The position numbers were made by a program, and so were the translations under genes. 64,000 nt of DNA from CADEDH01 sp965263455 (GTDB lineage: Bacteria > Actinomycetota > Acidimicrobiia > Acidimicrobiales > SZUA-35): NCBI GenBank assembly GCA_965263455.1, contig CBDHHN010000004.1, forward strand, positions 806,001 through 870,000. Direction: 5' to 3'. The notes beneath the pieces were generated by a model. It saw nothing but the letters and a program-made list of their open reading frames with translations, was not told where the DNA came from and did no database searches. This document shows, piece by piece, positions 16,428 to 24,805 of the stretch; the first letter of the stretch is position 1; each line of letters begins with the position of its first letter.

Positions 16428-18068
16428 CTAGACCTCGGTCAGCCACGTGCGGAGCACGTCGGCCATGTCGTCGGACTGGTTCTCGAGGAGGGCCTGGAGC
16501 CGCTCCTCGGTCGGTGCCGCGTCGAGGTCGATGTCGTCGTCATCGTCGTCGGCGCCACCCTCGGCCGCGGCCTGGAGGGCCACCGGACGGGACTCGACCT
16601 CCCGGATGGCCTCCTCCAGCTCCCGGCTCGGTCCCCGGGAGGCCATGCGGATGCCGAGCAGGACGACGACCAGGGCCACCAGACCGGTGAGCACGGTGCG
16701 GATGAGGCCGACCAGGTCGAGTCCCCCGCCGGAGGCCGCCTCGGCCGGGACGGCGGTGCCGACGGTTGCCTCGACGTTCTGGCGGAACTGCTCGTTGAGC
16801 GGCATCAGGGTCACGGCCAGGAGATCGCCTCGGCCGGTGTCGATGCCGGCCGCGGCCTGTACCAGCTGTTCGATCTCGGCCACCCGGGCCGGGTCGATGG
16901 CGGTCTCGTCGAGGAGCACGGCGACCGAGAGGGCGGCCACCTTGCCCATGGCGGTCTCGGAGTTGGTGACCACCCGGTCCAGGGCGTAGCGGGTGTCGCG
17001 CTCGTCGAGGCTGTAGCGGACGCCGTCCTCGGTGGTGGCTGCAGCGTCGCCGTCGGCCCCCTCCTCGCCCTCCGCGCCTTCCTCGGCCGGGGCCTCCGGC
17101 ACCTCGATCTCGAGCGTGCCCTCGTCGGGCCCGAGGTCGACCTCGTCCCGGTAGAGCTCGGAGCGGCTGGTCTCGCTGACCAGCAGCTGATCGCCGGCCG
17201 CCGACTCGGTCGGCTGGTACTGCTCGGTGGTGGTGACCACCGAGTCGAAGTCGAGCTCGGCCGTGACCTCGACCTGGGCCAGGCCGGGACCGACCACGGC
17301 GGCCAGCAGGTTCTCCAGGTCGGTCTCCAGGGTCGACTCGTACTGTCGCTTGGCCCGGAGCTGGTTGTCGCTCTCGAGGCCCATGACCCCGGACCCGTCG
17401 CCGGCGGCGGCCAGCACCCGACCGCTGTCGTCGGCCACCGAGACCTGGTCGGGGGTCAGACCCTCGATGGACGAGGCGACGAGGTTCACGATGGCGTCGA
17501 CCTGGGTCGGGGCCAGGGAGGTGTTCCCGCTGGTGACGACCAGTACCGAGGCCGAGGGCTGCCGGTCGTCGCCCGAGAGCAGGTCGCGCTCGGGGATGAC
17601 CAGGTGGACGTTGGCGCTGGAGACCCCGTCGATGGTGGCGACGGTCTTGGCCAGCTCGCCCTCCATCGCCCTCTGGTACCCGACCCGCTGGTCGAAGGCC
17701 GAGGCCGTGATGCCCTGATCGTCGAGCACCGACCAACCGACCCCGCTGCCCGGGATGCCTTGGCCGGTGAGGTTCAACCGTAGGGAGTGGACCTGGTCGG
17801 CCGGGACCTCGACGATCTGGCCGCCGGCCTCCAGGTTGTAGGGCACACCGAGCCGGTCCAGCTCGGCCACCACGTCGGCCGCGTCGGCCGGGTCGAGGTT
17901 GGCGTACAGGGTGGCCATGGGGACGTTGCCGGTGAGGCGGGTCACCATCAGGATCCCGATCACCACGGCCGCCGCCGCCAGCCCCAGCGTCACCCGCTGC
18001 GGGCCGGTCATGGTCTGGACCGAGGTCGTTGCGTTGCGCCGTAGGGCGTCGACGTCGATGAGCGCCAT
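16428..18068 (-). CDS. fliF: Flagellar MS-ring protein FliF
   Basis: A 546-residue protein with a first membrane segment around residues 30-48 (GLAAAAVVIGILMVTRL) and a second around 455-480 (TVLTGLVALVVVLLGIRMA). The YscJ/FliF ring-building domain lies between them (ATLYANLDPADAADVVAELD, GSGVGWSVLDDQGITAS, ANVHLVIPERDLL). The C-terminal tail ends LRTWLTEV, matching the FliG-binding end. An acidic Glu/Gly-rich insert before the second membrane segment is typical. The ATG overlaps the fliE stop (ATGA). Confidence 0.96.
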   Translation of the reverse strand: MALIDVDALRRNATTSVQTMTGPQRVTLGLAAAAVVIGILMVTRLTGNVPMATLYANLDPADAADVVAELDRLGVPYNLEAGGQIVEVPADQVHSLRLNLTGQGIPGSGVGWSVLDDQGITASAFDQRVGYQRAMEGELAKTVATIDGVSSANVHLVIPERDLLSGDDRQPSASVLVVTSGNTSLAPTQVDAIVNLVASSIEGLTPDQVSVADDSGRVLAAAGDGSGVMGLESDNQLRAKRQYESTLETDLENLLAAVVGPGLAQVEVTAELDFDSVVTTTEQYQPTESAAGDQLLVSETSRSELYRDEVDLGPDEGTLEIEVPEAPAEEGAEGEEGADGDAAATTEDGVRYSLDERDTRYALDRVVTNSETAMGKVAALSVAVLLDETAIDPARVAEIEQLVQAAAGIDTGRGDLLAVTLMPLNEQFRQNVEATVGTAVPAEAASGGGLDLVGLIRTVLTGLVALVVVLLGIRMASRGPSRELEEAIREVESRPVALQAAAEGGADDDDDDIDLDAAPTEERLQALLENQSDDMADVLRTWLTEV

Positions 18069-18379
18069 CAGATCTGCATGCGCATGATGTCAGTGAAGGC
18101 CGAGATCGCCCGGTCCCTCACGGCCACCGTGATCTCGGTCGCCAGCTGGGCCTCGGCTGCGGTGACCATGAAGTCGGTGACCGAGTCGATGTCGCCCACG
18201 GCCGCCGCTTCGGCCGCGGCCTGCACGTTCTGCTCCATGCGTCCCACCGACGCCAGGGCGTCGGTGATGGCCTGGGCGAAACCGGAGCGGGGCTCCTCGG
18301 GCTCGATCGAGGGAAAGGCACTCGCCCCCCGGCCGGGAGTAACCCCGGGGAGCGATACGGGTTGGATGGGGGAGGTCAT
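18068..18379 (-). CDS. fliE: Flagellar hook-basal body complex protein FliE
   Basis: A 103-residue protein with the FliE pattern: a disordered N-terminus, then FAQAITDALASVGRMEQNVQ, and a C-terminal helix TVAVRDRAISAFTDIMRMQI (consensus kaeiaf.lm.qvRNklv.AYqeimrMqv). FliE links the MS-ring to the rod and is the first rod-type substrate exported. It overlaps both flgC and fliF by four bases. Confidence 0.93.
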   Translation of the reverse strand: MTSPIQPVSLPGVTPGRGASAFPSIEPEEPRSGFAQAITDALASVGRMEQNVQAAAEAAAVGDIDSVTDFMVTAAEAQLATEITVAVRDRAISAFTDIMRMQI

Positions 18380-18780
18380 CGCTGCCCAATCTCCAATGCG
18401 GTCTGGTAGGCGTCACGGGCGGCCCGGAATGCGGCGGTGTTGGCCTGATAGGCGCGCTGGGCCACGATCATGTGGGTCATCTGCTGGGACAGGTCGACCG
18501 AGGGGGCCTTGATCATCCCGTTGTCGTCGGCCAGCGGATGGGTGGGGTCGTAGATCAGATTCCCCTGGTCGTCGCCGAGGACGATGCTGTCGACACGTGA
18601 GCCCTCGGGTCGCTCACCGTCGACGGCCCGGGCCACCACCAGGCGCTCCCGGAATCCGGGCTCGTCGGTGCTGGTGACCGTGTTGATGTTGGCGATGTTG
18701 TCGGCGATGGCGTCGAGCCAGACCTGGTAGACGTCCATGCCCGAACGTGAGATCGAGAGGCTGTGGAAGGGGCCGGACAC
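18376..18780 (-). CDS. flgC: Flagellar basal-body rod protein FlgC
   Basis: A 134-residue proximal rod protein. The N-terminal helix ISRSGMDVYQVWLDAIADNI followed by ANINTVTS, the middle PSVDLSQQMTHMIVAQRAYQ, and the terminal AFRAARDAYQTALEIG are FlgC-like. The start codon is GTG (18780), one base after the flgB stop. It is slightly shorter than FlgC from Gram-negative bacteria. Confidence 0.93.
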   Translation of the reverse strand: MSGPFHSLSISRSGMDVYQVWLDAIADNIANINTVTSTDEPGFRERLVVARAVDGERPEGSRVDSIVLGDDQGNLIYDPTHPLADDNGMIKAPSVDLSQQMTHMIVAQRAYQANTAAFRAARDAYQTALEIGQR

Positions 18781-18781
18781 G

Positions 18782-19126
18782 TCAGCGCCCGATCGTCGTG
18801 CGGAGGCGGCTGAAGTGGGCGTTGAGGGCCTGGGTCATCAGTCGTTGGCGGAGGCCGTTGATCTCGAGGTCGGTGACCTCGCTGGCGAGATCGACGTTGC
18901 TGGAGTCGACCCGGGTCGGTGCGTTCGACCGCGAGGTCGTCATCGACGCCGTCGCCGGACGGCCCCGTTGCATGGCGCTGCGCAGGGAATTCTCGAACGA
19001 CACCCGGTGAGCGAGGAAGCCCGGGGTCTCGACGTTGGCGATGTTGTGCTCAGTGGCCTGGCGCTGGGCCTCCAGGCCGCGTAGTGCGAACGCCAGGTAG
19101 CGAGTGTGGTCTCCGCCGATGATCAC
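18782..19126 (-). CDS. flgB: Flagellar basal-body rod protein FlgB
   Basis: A protein of about 114 residues with the rod signature TEHNIANVETPGFLAHRVSF and the C-terminal VDLASEVTDLEINGLRQRL. I prefer the GTG at 19126, because AAGGAG lies about 8 bases upstream on the minus strand. The ATG at 19162 would add 12 residues and lacks a ribosome binding site. FlgB is the first gene of the flgB-flgC-fliE-fliF... block, placed behind the fliD-fliS-fliT-like genes with a gap of about 160 bp. Confidence 0.9.
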   Translation of the reverse strand: MIIGGDHTRYLAFALRGLEAQRQATEHNIANVETPGFLAHRVSFENSLRSAMQRGRPATASMTTSRSNAPTRVDSSNVDLASEVTDLEINGLRQRLMTQALNAHFSRLRTTIGR

Positions 19127-19288
19127 GGGGACAGCTCCTTCGGACGGTTGCGAGGGCCCCATCCGTGGGCGTCTGCGTGCGGAGCATCCGGCTCACGGGC
19201 TCCATCGGCACGAAAGGCCCGGCTGCCTTAGGACTTCCGGACCATTCTCCCAGGTCGCGAGGCCTGGTGGCCCGGCGCCCGGCCCCGG

Positions 19289-19570
19289 TCAGGCTCGGCG
19301 GGAGATGGTGGCGGGGGCCGACCCCCGCCGCCGCCGCATCGGCGGTCGTCGCCGGGCCAGCTCGGCCCGGCGGGCCTCCAGCGCCGACTCCAGGGTCCGG
19401 GCCGACTCCAGCAGCCGAGCGGCCCGGGCCCGTTCGGGTCCGTCGGGCGCAACGGTCGGCACCGGTGGCGGGAAGTCCGCGGTCGGAGGGGCGGCGTCGT
19501 CGGTCAGGACGGCCCGGTGACCGTCGAGCAGGCGCTCGAACCGGTCGAGGACGGCGGTCCAGGCCGTCAC
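19289..19570 (-). CDS. Small protein in the fliT position (possible export chaperone)
   Basis: A 93-residue open frame starts at GTG 19570, overlapping the fliS stop (GTGA). It begins VTAWTAVLDRFERLLDGHRA, has a Pro-rich stretch, then a charged helix ERARAARLLESARTLESALE and a basic tail. No family is recognisable by eye. Its place right after fliD-fliS, its size and its helical make-up match FliT, the FliD chaperone, in many genomes. This is a synteny-based inference. Confidence 0.5.
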   Translation of the reverse strand: MTAWTAVLDRFERLLDGHRAVLTDDAAPPTADFPPPVPTVAPDGPERARAARLLESARTLESALEARRAELARRRPPMRRRRGSAPATISRRA

Positions 19571-19977
19571 GACGACCCGACGGTCGACTGCTGAGACTGC
19601 AGTTGCTCGTGGGCCTCGATCCATGCCTTCTCGATGGGGACGACGACGTCCAGCGCCTGGTCGACGAGGTCGACCCGCTTCCGCAGGTTGGCCTCGACGA
19701 GCAGGGCCATGAGATGGTCGTAGACGGCGGCCAGGACCGGGGCACCGGACCACACGTCGGCGTCGAGGGCGAGCTGCAGCTCGAACAGCAGGTCCTGGGC
19801 GTTGACCAGTTTGCGGTGGGCGGCCTCGACGTGACCGGCCCCGATGGCGACCCGGGCCCCCTCGAGATCCCGGCGCAGCCGGTCGAACACGGCCAACAGC
19901 AACCGGGCCGGTGTCGATCCCGTCATCCCGTCGTTCTGGTAGCGGGACGCGACCTGGGCGCGTCGATTCCTGCTCAC
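19567..19977 (-). CDS. fliS: Flagellin export chaperone FliS
   Basis: A 136-residue protein with FliS features: an N-terminal RRAQVASRYQNDGMTGSTPA (consensus Y.....v.tasp..Li.mLyd), LLLAVFDRLRRDLEGARVAI, and a helical core AHRKLVNAQDLLFELQLALD. The GTG at 19977 overlaps the fliD stop. FliS binds the C-terminal D0 region of flagellin to prevent early polymerisation. Here it serves two flagellins and follows fliD as usual. Confidence 0.9.
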   Translation of the reverse strand: MSRNRRAQVASRYQNDGMTGSTPARLLLAVFDRLRRDLEGARVAIGAGHVEAAHRKLVNAQDLLFELQLALDADVWSGAPVLAAVYDHLMALLVEANLRKRVDLVDQALDVVVPIEKAWIEAHEQLQSQQSTVGSS

Positions 19978-21260
19978 TGGGCCTGGCCTCCGAGGGTCCC
20001 GAGCTGTGAGGCCAACCACTGCGACTGCTGCTGCAGCCCGCCGAGTGACACCTCGAGGTTTGCGTAGGTCCGGCGCAGGGTCGCCTCCCGGATCTCCATC
20101 CGGCGTTCGAAGGCCTCGATCTGGCGCTGGTAGTCCTCGATGAGGAGGTCCATCGTCTCGCCGGCGGTGTAGAGGTACCCCTCACCCACCGAGGTGGCGG
20201 CGTCGGCGCTGTCGACCACCCGATCGAGGATGCCGGGCTCGCCGGTGCCGGTGCGATCGGCGAAGAGCGAGGTCAAGGTGGTGGCGTCGCTGGCCAGAAG
20301 CTCCTTGAACCGGGCGGCGTCGAATTGGAGGGTGCCCTCACGGGTCAGCTCGATGCCGACGAACCCGGCCGAGGACAGGGTGTTGCCGTCGACCGACTCG
20401 GTGAAGGCCCGGCGGATCTCGTTGGCCGCACGGCGGGCCTCCCGGTTGCCCTGGAGCACCGTCCGAGCGCTGTCGGGTTCGTTGCGGGTGCTGTCGTCGA
20501 CGCGGGTGAAGAACTCGTTGAGCTTGGTCACCAGCTCGCTGACGGCCTCGGAGGTGGCCTCCAGGTCGGGTTCGGTGGTGACGGTGACGGGATCGGTGGT
20601 CACCGCCTTGACCGTGACCGTCACCCCCGGCAGGAGGGATTCGAAGGTGTTGGTATCGGAGCTGACGGTGAACGGCGTGTCGCCCTGGATGGTCAGCTCG
20701 GCGTCGGAGCCGGCGGACAGGACGCTGAAGGCGGTGGCCCCGAAGATGCCGGCGTCGGGGGTGAAGGCCGAGGCGGCGCCGGTCTCGTTGGCCGTCAGCT
20801 GGATCCGGTAGCCGGTTCCGGTGTTGACGGCGATGGCCGAGTAGCCGAGATCCTGGCTGTTGACGGCGTCGATGACGTCGTTGACCGTCGAGGTCCCGGT
20901 GACCACGGTGTCGAGGTCGGCGAACTCGGCGGTCGAGTACTGGGAGGCGGCGGTGGCGAGCGAGGTCACCTGGAAGCTGTAGGAGCTGGTGACGGCCGAG
21001 GTGCCGGCGGTGGCGGTGGCCGCCGTCTCGTCCGAGACGGTGGCCGTGACCTTGTCCCACCCGGTGCCGAGCCGCAGGTCGGCGGCCAGGTTCCTGATGC
21101 TCTGCAGGTCGGACCGGAGCTCGGAGAGCTCGGTCTTGGCCGCCTGTTCCTGATCGCGACGAACCTGGAGCGCCTGCTGGGGCCGGCGCTCCAGCTGCAT
21201 GAGCTGGTTGATGATGGCGGTCGTGTCGAGTCCGGAGGACAGACCGTCGATGAAGGACAT
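19974..21260 (-). CDS. fliD: Flagellar hook-associated protein 2 (filament cap) FliD
   Basis: A 428-residue FliD. N-terminal GLSSGLDTTAIINQLMQLER is the family signature (s.GidtaaiidqLm.ler). The C-terminal region has EDYQRQIEAFERRMEIREAT and ANLEVSLGGLQQQSQWLASQ, the coiled coil that sits at the filament tip. Length is near typical. The ATG at 21260 is preceded by AAAGG. It lies between flagellin and fliS. Confidence 0.95.
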   Translation of the reverse strand: MSFIDGLSSGLDTTAIINQLMQLERRPQQALQVRRDQEQAAKTELSELRSDLQSIRNLAADLRLGTGWDKVTATVSDETAATATAGTSAVTSSYSFQVTSLATAASQYSTAEFADLDTVVTGTSTVNDVIDAVNSQDLGYSAIAVNTGTGYRIQLTANETGAASAFTPDAGIFGATAFSVLSAGSDAELTIQGDTPFTVSSDTNTFESLLPGVTVTVKAVTTDPVTVTTEPDLEATSEAVSELVTKLNEFFTRVDDSTRNEPDSARTVLQGNREARRAANEIRRAFTESVDGNTLSSAGFVGIELTREGTLQFDAARFKELLASDATTLTSLFADRTGTGEPGILDRVVDSADAATSVGEGYLYTAGETMDLLIEDYQRQIEAFERRMEIREATLRRTYANLEVSLGGLQQQSQWLASQLGTLGGQAQ

Positions 21261-21387
21261 GCTCGCCTTTCAGGAAACGTGTTCGTTGGCCGGTTCGTGG
21301 TCTTGGGAACTGGCTGCCGGTGGGGCGGCCCACTCGACGATGGATGTACCGTCGGCGGACCGCCCCGTTCGGCGTAGTGGTTCGGGA

Positions 21388-22206
21388 TCAGCCCAGGAGT
21401 CGCAGGACCGACTGGGGGACGGAGTTGGCCTGGCCCAGCATGGCCGTGCCGGCCTGCTGGAGGATCTGGCGACGGGTGAAGTTCACCATCTCCTCGGCCA
21501 TGTCGGTGTCCCGGATGCGGGACTCGGAGGCCGACAGGTTCTCGGTGGTGACCTGCAGGTTCCGGATGGTGCTCTCGAAGCGGTTCTGGACCGCACCGAG
21601 GGTGCCTCGCATGGTCGACACGGCGTCGATCGAGGTGTCGATGTCCTCGATGGTGGTCCGGGCGGCGGCCGCGGTGGTGACGTCGAGGGCGGCGAGGTCG
21701 GTGCCGCCCAGGGCGTTGGCGTCGAGCACGCCGACGGTGGCCTGGATCTGGCCGCCGGTGCCCTCGGAGCCGACCTGGAAGTTCAGGGCGGTTGCGGTGA
21801 ACACCGCGGCGCCGGAGAACGTGGTGTCGGTACCGATCCGGTCGATCTCGGCCGCCAGGGCGTCGAGCTCGGCGTCGACGGCGGTCCGGGCCGCGGCGTC
21901 GTTGGTGTCGTTGGCGGCCTGCACGGCCAGATCCCGCATGCGGTTCAGCATGCTGTGGACCTCACCCAGGGCACCCTCGGCCGTCTGGACGAAGCTGATG
22001 CCGTCCTGAGCGTTCCGGGTGGCCTGACGCAGACCCGACACCTCGGCCCGCAGCTTCTGGCTGATCACCAGACCGGCAGCATCGTCACCGGCACGATTGA
22101 TCCGGAACCCCGAGGAGAGCTTCTCCAAGCTCTTCCCCAGGGCCATGTTGTTCACCTGCAGATTGCGGTTGGCATTGAACGCCATCGCATTGTTGTTGAT
22201 ACGCAT
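21388..22206 (-). CDS. fliC: Flagellin FliC (copy 1)
   Basis: A 272-residue flagellin, close to the minimal D0-D1 form. The N-terminal MRINNNAMAFNANRNLQVNN and KLSSGFRINRAGDDAAGLVI, and the C-terminal SRIRDTDMAEEMVNFTRRQI with QQAGTAMLGQANSVPQSVLR, are canonical. The central variable part is only about 100 residues. It is nearly the same length as, and highly similar to, the second flagellin at 32.4 kb. A 5' leader of about 77 bases with a hairpin and two ANGGA motifs precedes the ATG. Confidence 0.97.
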   Translation of the reverse strand: MRINNNAMAFNANRNLQVNNMALGKSLEKLSSGFRINRAGDDAAGLVISQKLRAEVSGLRQATRNAQDGISFVQTAEGALGEVHSMLNRMRDLAVQAANDTNDAAARTAVDAELDALAAEIDRIGTDTTFSGAAVFTATALNFQVGSEGTGGQIQATVGVLDANALGGTDLAALDVTTAAAARTTIEDIDTSIDAVSTMRGTLGAVQNRFESTIRNLQVTTENLSASESRIRDTDMAEEMVNFTRRQILQQAGTAMLGQANSVPQSVLRLLG

Positions 22207-22218
22207 GAGCCCTCGTCA

Positions 22219-22227
22219 TCCTTCCTT
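22219..22227 (-). promoter_or_regulatory. Overlapping ANGGA motifs (candidate CsrA sites) in the fliC1 leader
   Basis: On the minus strand the leader reads CAAGGAAGGATGACGAGGG before the ATG, giving two overlapping AAGGA sequences 13-21 bases upstream of the start codon. CsrA binds ANGGA and blocks ribosome entry on hag/fliC leaders in FliW-CsrA systems. Since fliW and csrA are in this window, this is a plausible target. Part of the motif may also simply be a Shine-Dalgarno sequence. Confidence 0.5.
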
Positions 22228-22253
22228 GTTGAGAGCGATTCGCCTACTACCCA

Positions 22254-22283
22254 CGTGAAGGGTTCTTCAGTGATCCCTTCACG
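22254..22283 (-). promoter_or_regulatory. Inverted repeat at the 5' end of the predicted fliC1 leader
   Basis: A perfect 9-bp stem, CGTGAAGGG (22254-22262) with CCCTTCACG (22275-22283), surrounds a 12-base loop. It lies just downstream of the predicted FliA site, so the transcript would start with this hairpin. No U-tract follows on the minus strand. A 5' stabilising or regulatory hairpin therefore fits better than a terminator, although attenuation of read-through from fliL is possible. Confidence 0.5.
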
Positions 22284-22289
22284 CCCGCA

Positions 22290-22316
22290 GACTCGTCTCG
22301 CCAAGGAGCGTGATTA
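22290..22316 (-). promoter_or_regulatory. Weak FliA-type promoter for fliC1
   Basis: On the minus strand TAAT (22316-22313) is followed after exactly 15 bases by GACGAGTC (22297-22290). Spacing and the -35 element match the other FliA-like sites in the window. The -10 element agrees only partly with GCCGANNN. This is the weakest member of the set. The predicted start is near 22283. Confidence 0.35.
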
Positions 22317-22375
22317 GGTGCATCAGGTGGTCGATTCGGATCATTCGTCCAGGTCGTACGGACCGGTGGGACCGG

Positions 22376-22870
22376 TTACTGCATCACCAGCGAGGTGAAC
22401 AGCACGCGCACGACCTTGGCATCGCCGTAGGCCTCCCGGATGAGGACGCTGAGTTCCTCCTTGGCCGCCTCCCGTCCCTCGGCCGAGCGGAGGGTGTCCG
22501 ACGACTGGGACGACAGGTACTGGACGGCGACGTCCTGGGCGATGGCCTTCTCGGGCTCGAAGTCGGCGGCCAGGGTCTCCTCGTCGAGGACCAGGGCCAG
22601 GCCGATCCGGAGATACCCGGATTCGCCGTCGATGTTGAGGATCATCTCCTCCATCTGGACGATCTCGCCCTCGACGACGGGGACCTCCTCGGCCGCCACC
22701 TCCTCCGGCATCTCGCCCTCGGCCTCCTCAGGAGGGGGCGAGCTCAGGACGAACTGGTAGACGCCGCCGACCGCGGCAAGGCCGACGACGGCGAAGATGA
22801 TCTTCTTCTTGCCGCCGCCACCACCTTCTTCCTCTTCGTCGTCGTCGACGTCGTCGGTCTTCTTGGCCAT
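22376..22870 (-). CDS. fliL: Flagellar basal body-associated protein FliL
   Basis: A 164-residue protein with an acidic, Lys-flanked N-terminus, one membrane anchor around residues 23-43 (KIIFAVVGLAAVGGVYQFVL) and a periplasm-side FliL domain (LNIDGESGYLRIGLALVLDE, LRSAEGREAAKEELSVLIRE, VVRVLFTSLVMQ). FliL forms a ring around the stator and modulates motor output. Start ATG 22870 follows GGAGG. It sits after motA-motB and before flagellin, so the usual fliL-fliM linkage is broken here. Confidence 0.93.
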   Translation of the reverse strand: MAKKTDDVDDDEEEEGGGGGKKKIIFAVVGLAAVGGVYQFVLSSPPPEEAEGEMPEEVAAEEVPVVEGEIVQMEEMILNIDGESGYLRIGLALVLDEETLAADFEPEKAIAQDVAVQYLSSQSSDTLRSAEGREAAKEELSVLIREAYGDAKVVRVLFTSLVMQ

Positions 22871-22909
22871 GGCTGCCTCCCACGTGCCTCTCGATGAACA
22901 GGGTCGAAC

Positions 22910-23989
22910 TCACCCGGTGATCGGGTTGTCAAGGTCCGGGTCGATCGCGGGATCGATGGACGGCGTCGCATCATCAGCCGGGGCCGCACCATCAGCCGGC
23001 GCACCATCGGCCGGGGCCGCGCCATCGGCCGGCGCACCATCATCAGCCGGGGCCGCACCATCATCAGACGGCGCACCATCAGCCGGCGCACCATCGGCCG
23101 GGGCCGCACCATCATCAGACGGGGCCGGCGTGTCCAGGTCGGTGAGGATCGGGCTGGGATCCTCGTCCGCGCCCAGAGGATCTTCGAGGCCGGGGGCGAT
23201 GATGGGCACGCCGGAGTCGGAGATGCCGGCCACCCGAACCACGATCTCCACCCGCCGGTTCTGCTGGCGACCCTCGGGCGTGTCGTTGGTGTCGCGGGGC
23301 CGGGTGTCGGCCAGACCGACGGCCATGAGTCGGGGCTCGGGCACCGCCCCGGGGGCCGCCATCCAGCGCACCACGCGCGAGGCGCGGGCCGACGACAGCT
23401 CCCAGTTCGAGGGCCAGACACCGCCGGTCGGCCTGTTGTCGGTGTGGCCCTCGATCTCGAGCCGGTTGTCGATCACCCCAAGCACATCGGCCGCCGTGGC
23501 CAGCAATGTGAGGCCCTCTTCGTCGAGCTCGGCCGAGTTGCTGGGGAACAGGGCCCGACCGTCGAAGCGGACGTAGACCCCGCGTTCGTCGATGCCGACC
23601 TCGACGGCGTCGGCCGCCCCGGTCTGGGAGAACTCGAACTCGAGAAGGGCCCTCAGGGCCTCGGCGTCCTCGGCCGTGACCTCACCGGAGAGTTGCTCCC
23701 GCAGCTCCGCCGCCTCGGCCGCAGTCTCGGCCGAGATGGTGCTGAACCCGACCTCCGGGGTCACCCCCTGGCCGGCCGACAGGATGCTGTTGGTGTTGTC
23801 CGTCGCCGGATCGGGGATGCCGAGGGCGGCGGCCACCCCCACCTTGAAGTCGTCGAACTTCTCCTCGTCGATGAGGGCGAAGGCGAACATCATGATGAAG
23901 AAGGCGAGCAACAGGGTCATGGCGTCGGCATAACTCGCCAGCCATTCCTGCGATGGCCCTTCGTCCTCGGGAAGCTGTTTCTTCGCCAT
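22910..23989 (-). CDS. motB: Stator protein MotB with acidic repeat tail
   Basis: A 359-residue stator subunit. The membrane segment WLASYADAMTLLLAFFIMMF carries the essential ion-binding Asp22. An OmpA/MotB peptidoglycan-binding domain follows (VRFDGRALFPSNSAELDEEG, NRLEIEGHTDNRPTGG, NWELSSARASRVVRWM, RLMAVGLADTRPRDTNDTPE). The last 80 residues are an Ala/Pro/Asp/Gly repeat tail (units such as APADGAPADG and PSDDGAAPADDG), unusual for MotB. Ion type (proton or sodium) cannot be stated with confidence. ATG 23989 is preceded by GAGGCGG. Confidence 0.95.
   Translation of the reverse strand: MAKKQLPEDEGPSQEWLASYADAMTLLLAFFIMMFAFALIDEEKFDDFKVGVAAALGIPDPATDNTNSILSAGQGVTPEVGFSTISAETAAEAAELREQLSGEVTAEDAEALRALLEFEFSQTGAADAVEVGIDERGVYVRFDGRALFPSNSAELDEEGLTLLATAADVLGVIDNRLEIEGHTDNRPTGGVWPSNWELSSARASRVVRWMAAPGAVPEPRLMAVGLADTRPRDTNDTPEGRQQNRRVEIVVRVAGISDSGVPIIAPGLEDPLGADEDPSPILTDLDTPAPSDDGAAPADGAPADGAPSDDGAAPADDGAPADGAAPADGAPADGAAPADDATPSIDPAIDPDLDNPITG
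22970..23125 (-). repeat. Degenerate short tandem repeats in the 3' end of motB
   Basis: Imperfect 12-18 bp units of the type GCACCATCAGCCGGC / GCCGCACCATCATCAGAC (plus-strand reading) fill this stretch and encode alternating APADG and PSDDGAA units. Unit order varies, which points to repeated slippage or duplication. The reading frame is kept throughout. Confidence 0.8.
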
Positions 23990-24019
23990 GGTTCCGCCTC
24001 GAGCAGGTCGGGCCCGGGG

Positions 24020-24805
24020 CTAGGCGCCCTTGGCCAGGATCTCCTCCCGGTCGCCCGGGGGGAGGAAGGAGACGAGCTTGCCGGCCACGGCCCGGGGGTT
24101 CGAGCCGGCCTGGATGGAGAGGATTCCCTCCAGGATCAGCTCCCGGGACGACATCTCGTCCGCCGCCAGCTTCTTCAATCGGGCGGCGATGGGCTGAAAG
24201 AAGTAGTTGGCGATGAAGGCGCCCCAGAGCGTGGTGAGGAAGGCCACAGCCATGGCCGGACCCAGGGTCGACGGATCGTCCAGGTTGCCGAGCATGTCGA
24301 CCAGGCCGATCACGGTGCCGACCATGCCCATGGCCGGGCCCATGCCGGCGGCGGTCGAGAAGAAGCCGGCGCCGTCCTTGTGGCGCATGGCCATCTTCTC
24401 GAGATCCAGCTCGAGCATGTCGCGCAGATCGGACGGGTCGGTGCCGTCGACCGCCATCTGCAGGCCCTGCTTGAAGAAGGGATCCTCGATCTTCTCGATC
24501 TCGCCCTCCAGCGCCAGCAGGCCCTCCTTCCGGGCGGTGTCGGCAAAGCCGACCATCTGCTGGATGATGGCGGGTCGGTCGATGCTCCCACCGCCCGTGA
24601 GCGCCACCACCAGGGCCTTCGGTGCACCCAAGGCCTGGGCCATGGTGCCGCTGGCGGCCGTGGTCCCGATGGTCCCGCCGACCACCAGGAGGATCGAGCC
24701 CGGGTCGCCCAGGAAGATGGCGATCGGGTTCATGCCGGCCATGAAGGCGGCGACCAGCATGCTCACGAGGGCGAGGCCGATACCGGCCAGGGTTATCGGG
24801 TCCAT
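24020..24805 (-). CDS. motA: Stator protein MotA
   Basis: A 261-residue membrane protein with four predicted membrane segments: near 1-20 (ITLAGIGLALVSMLVAAFMAG), 30-50, and a pair at about 150-200 (GMGPAMGMVGTVIGLVDMLG, PAMAVAFLTTLWGAFIANYF). The cytoplasmic loop between segments 2 and 3 contains RKEGLLALEGEIEKIEDPFF and LEKMAMRHKDGAGFF, the MotA region facing FliG. Paired with MotB just downstream. The ATG overlaps the flbD stop. Confidence 0.95.
   Translation of the reverse strand: MDPITLAGIGLALVSMLVAAFMAGMNPIAIFLGDPGSILLVVGGTIGTTAASGTMAQALGAPKALVVALTGGGSIDRPAIIQQMVGFADTARKEGLLALEGEIEKIEDPFFKQGLQMAVDGTDPSDLRDMLELDLEKMAMRHKDGAGFFSTAAGMGPAMGMVGTVIGLVDMLGNLDDPSTLGPAMAVAFLTTLWGAFIANYFFQPIAARLKKLAADEMSSRELILEGILSIQAGSNPRAVAGKLVSFLPPGDREEILAKGA

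Noticed and set aside
19202..19230. FliA promoter for flgB
   Set aside because: GCCGATGG is present on the minus strand, but no T(C/A)AN lies 15 bases upstream (AGGC instead). A TAAG occurs at the wrong spacing.
22254..22283. Intrinsic terminator of fliL
   Set aside because: No U-tract follows on the minus strand and the stem starts at the predicted fliC1 transcript end; a leader hairpin is favoured, though read-through control is not excluded.
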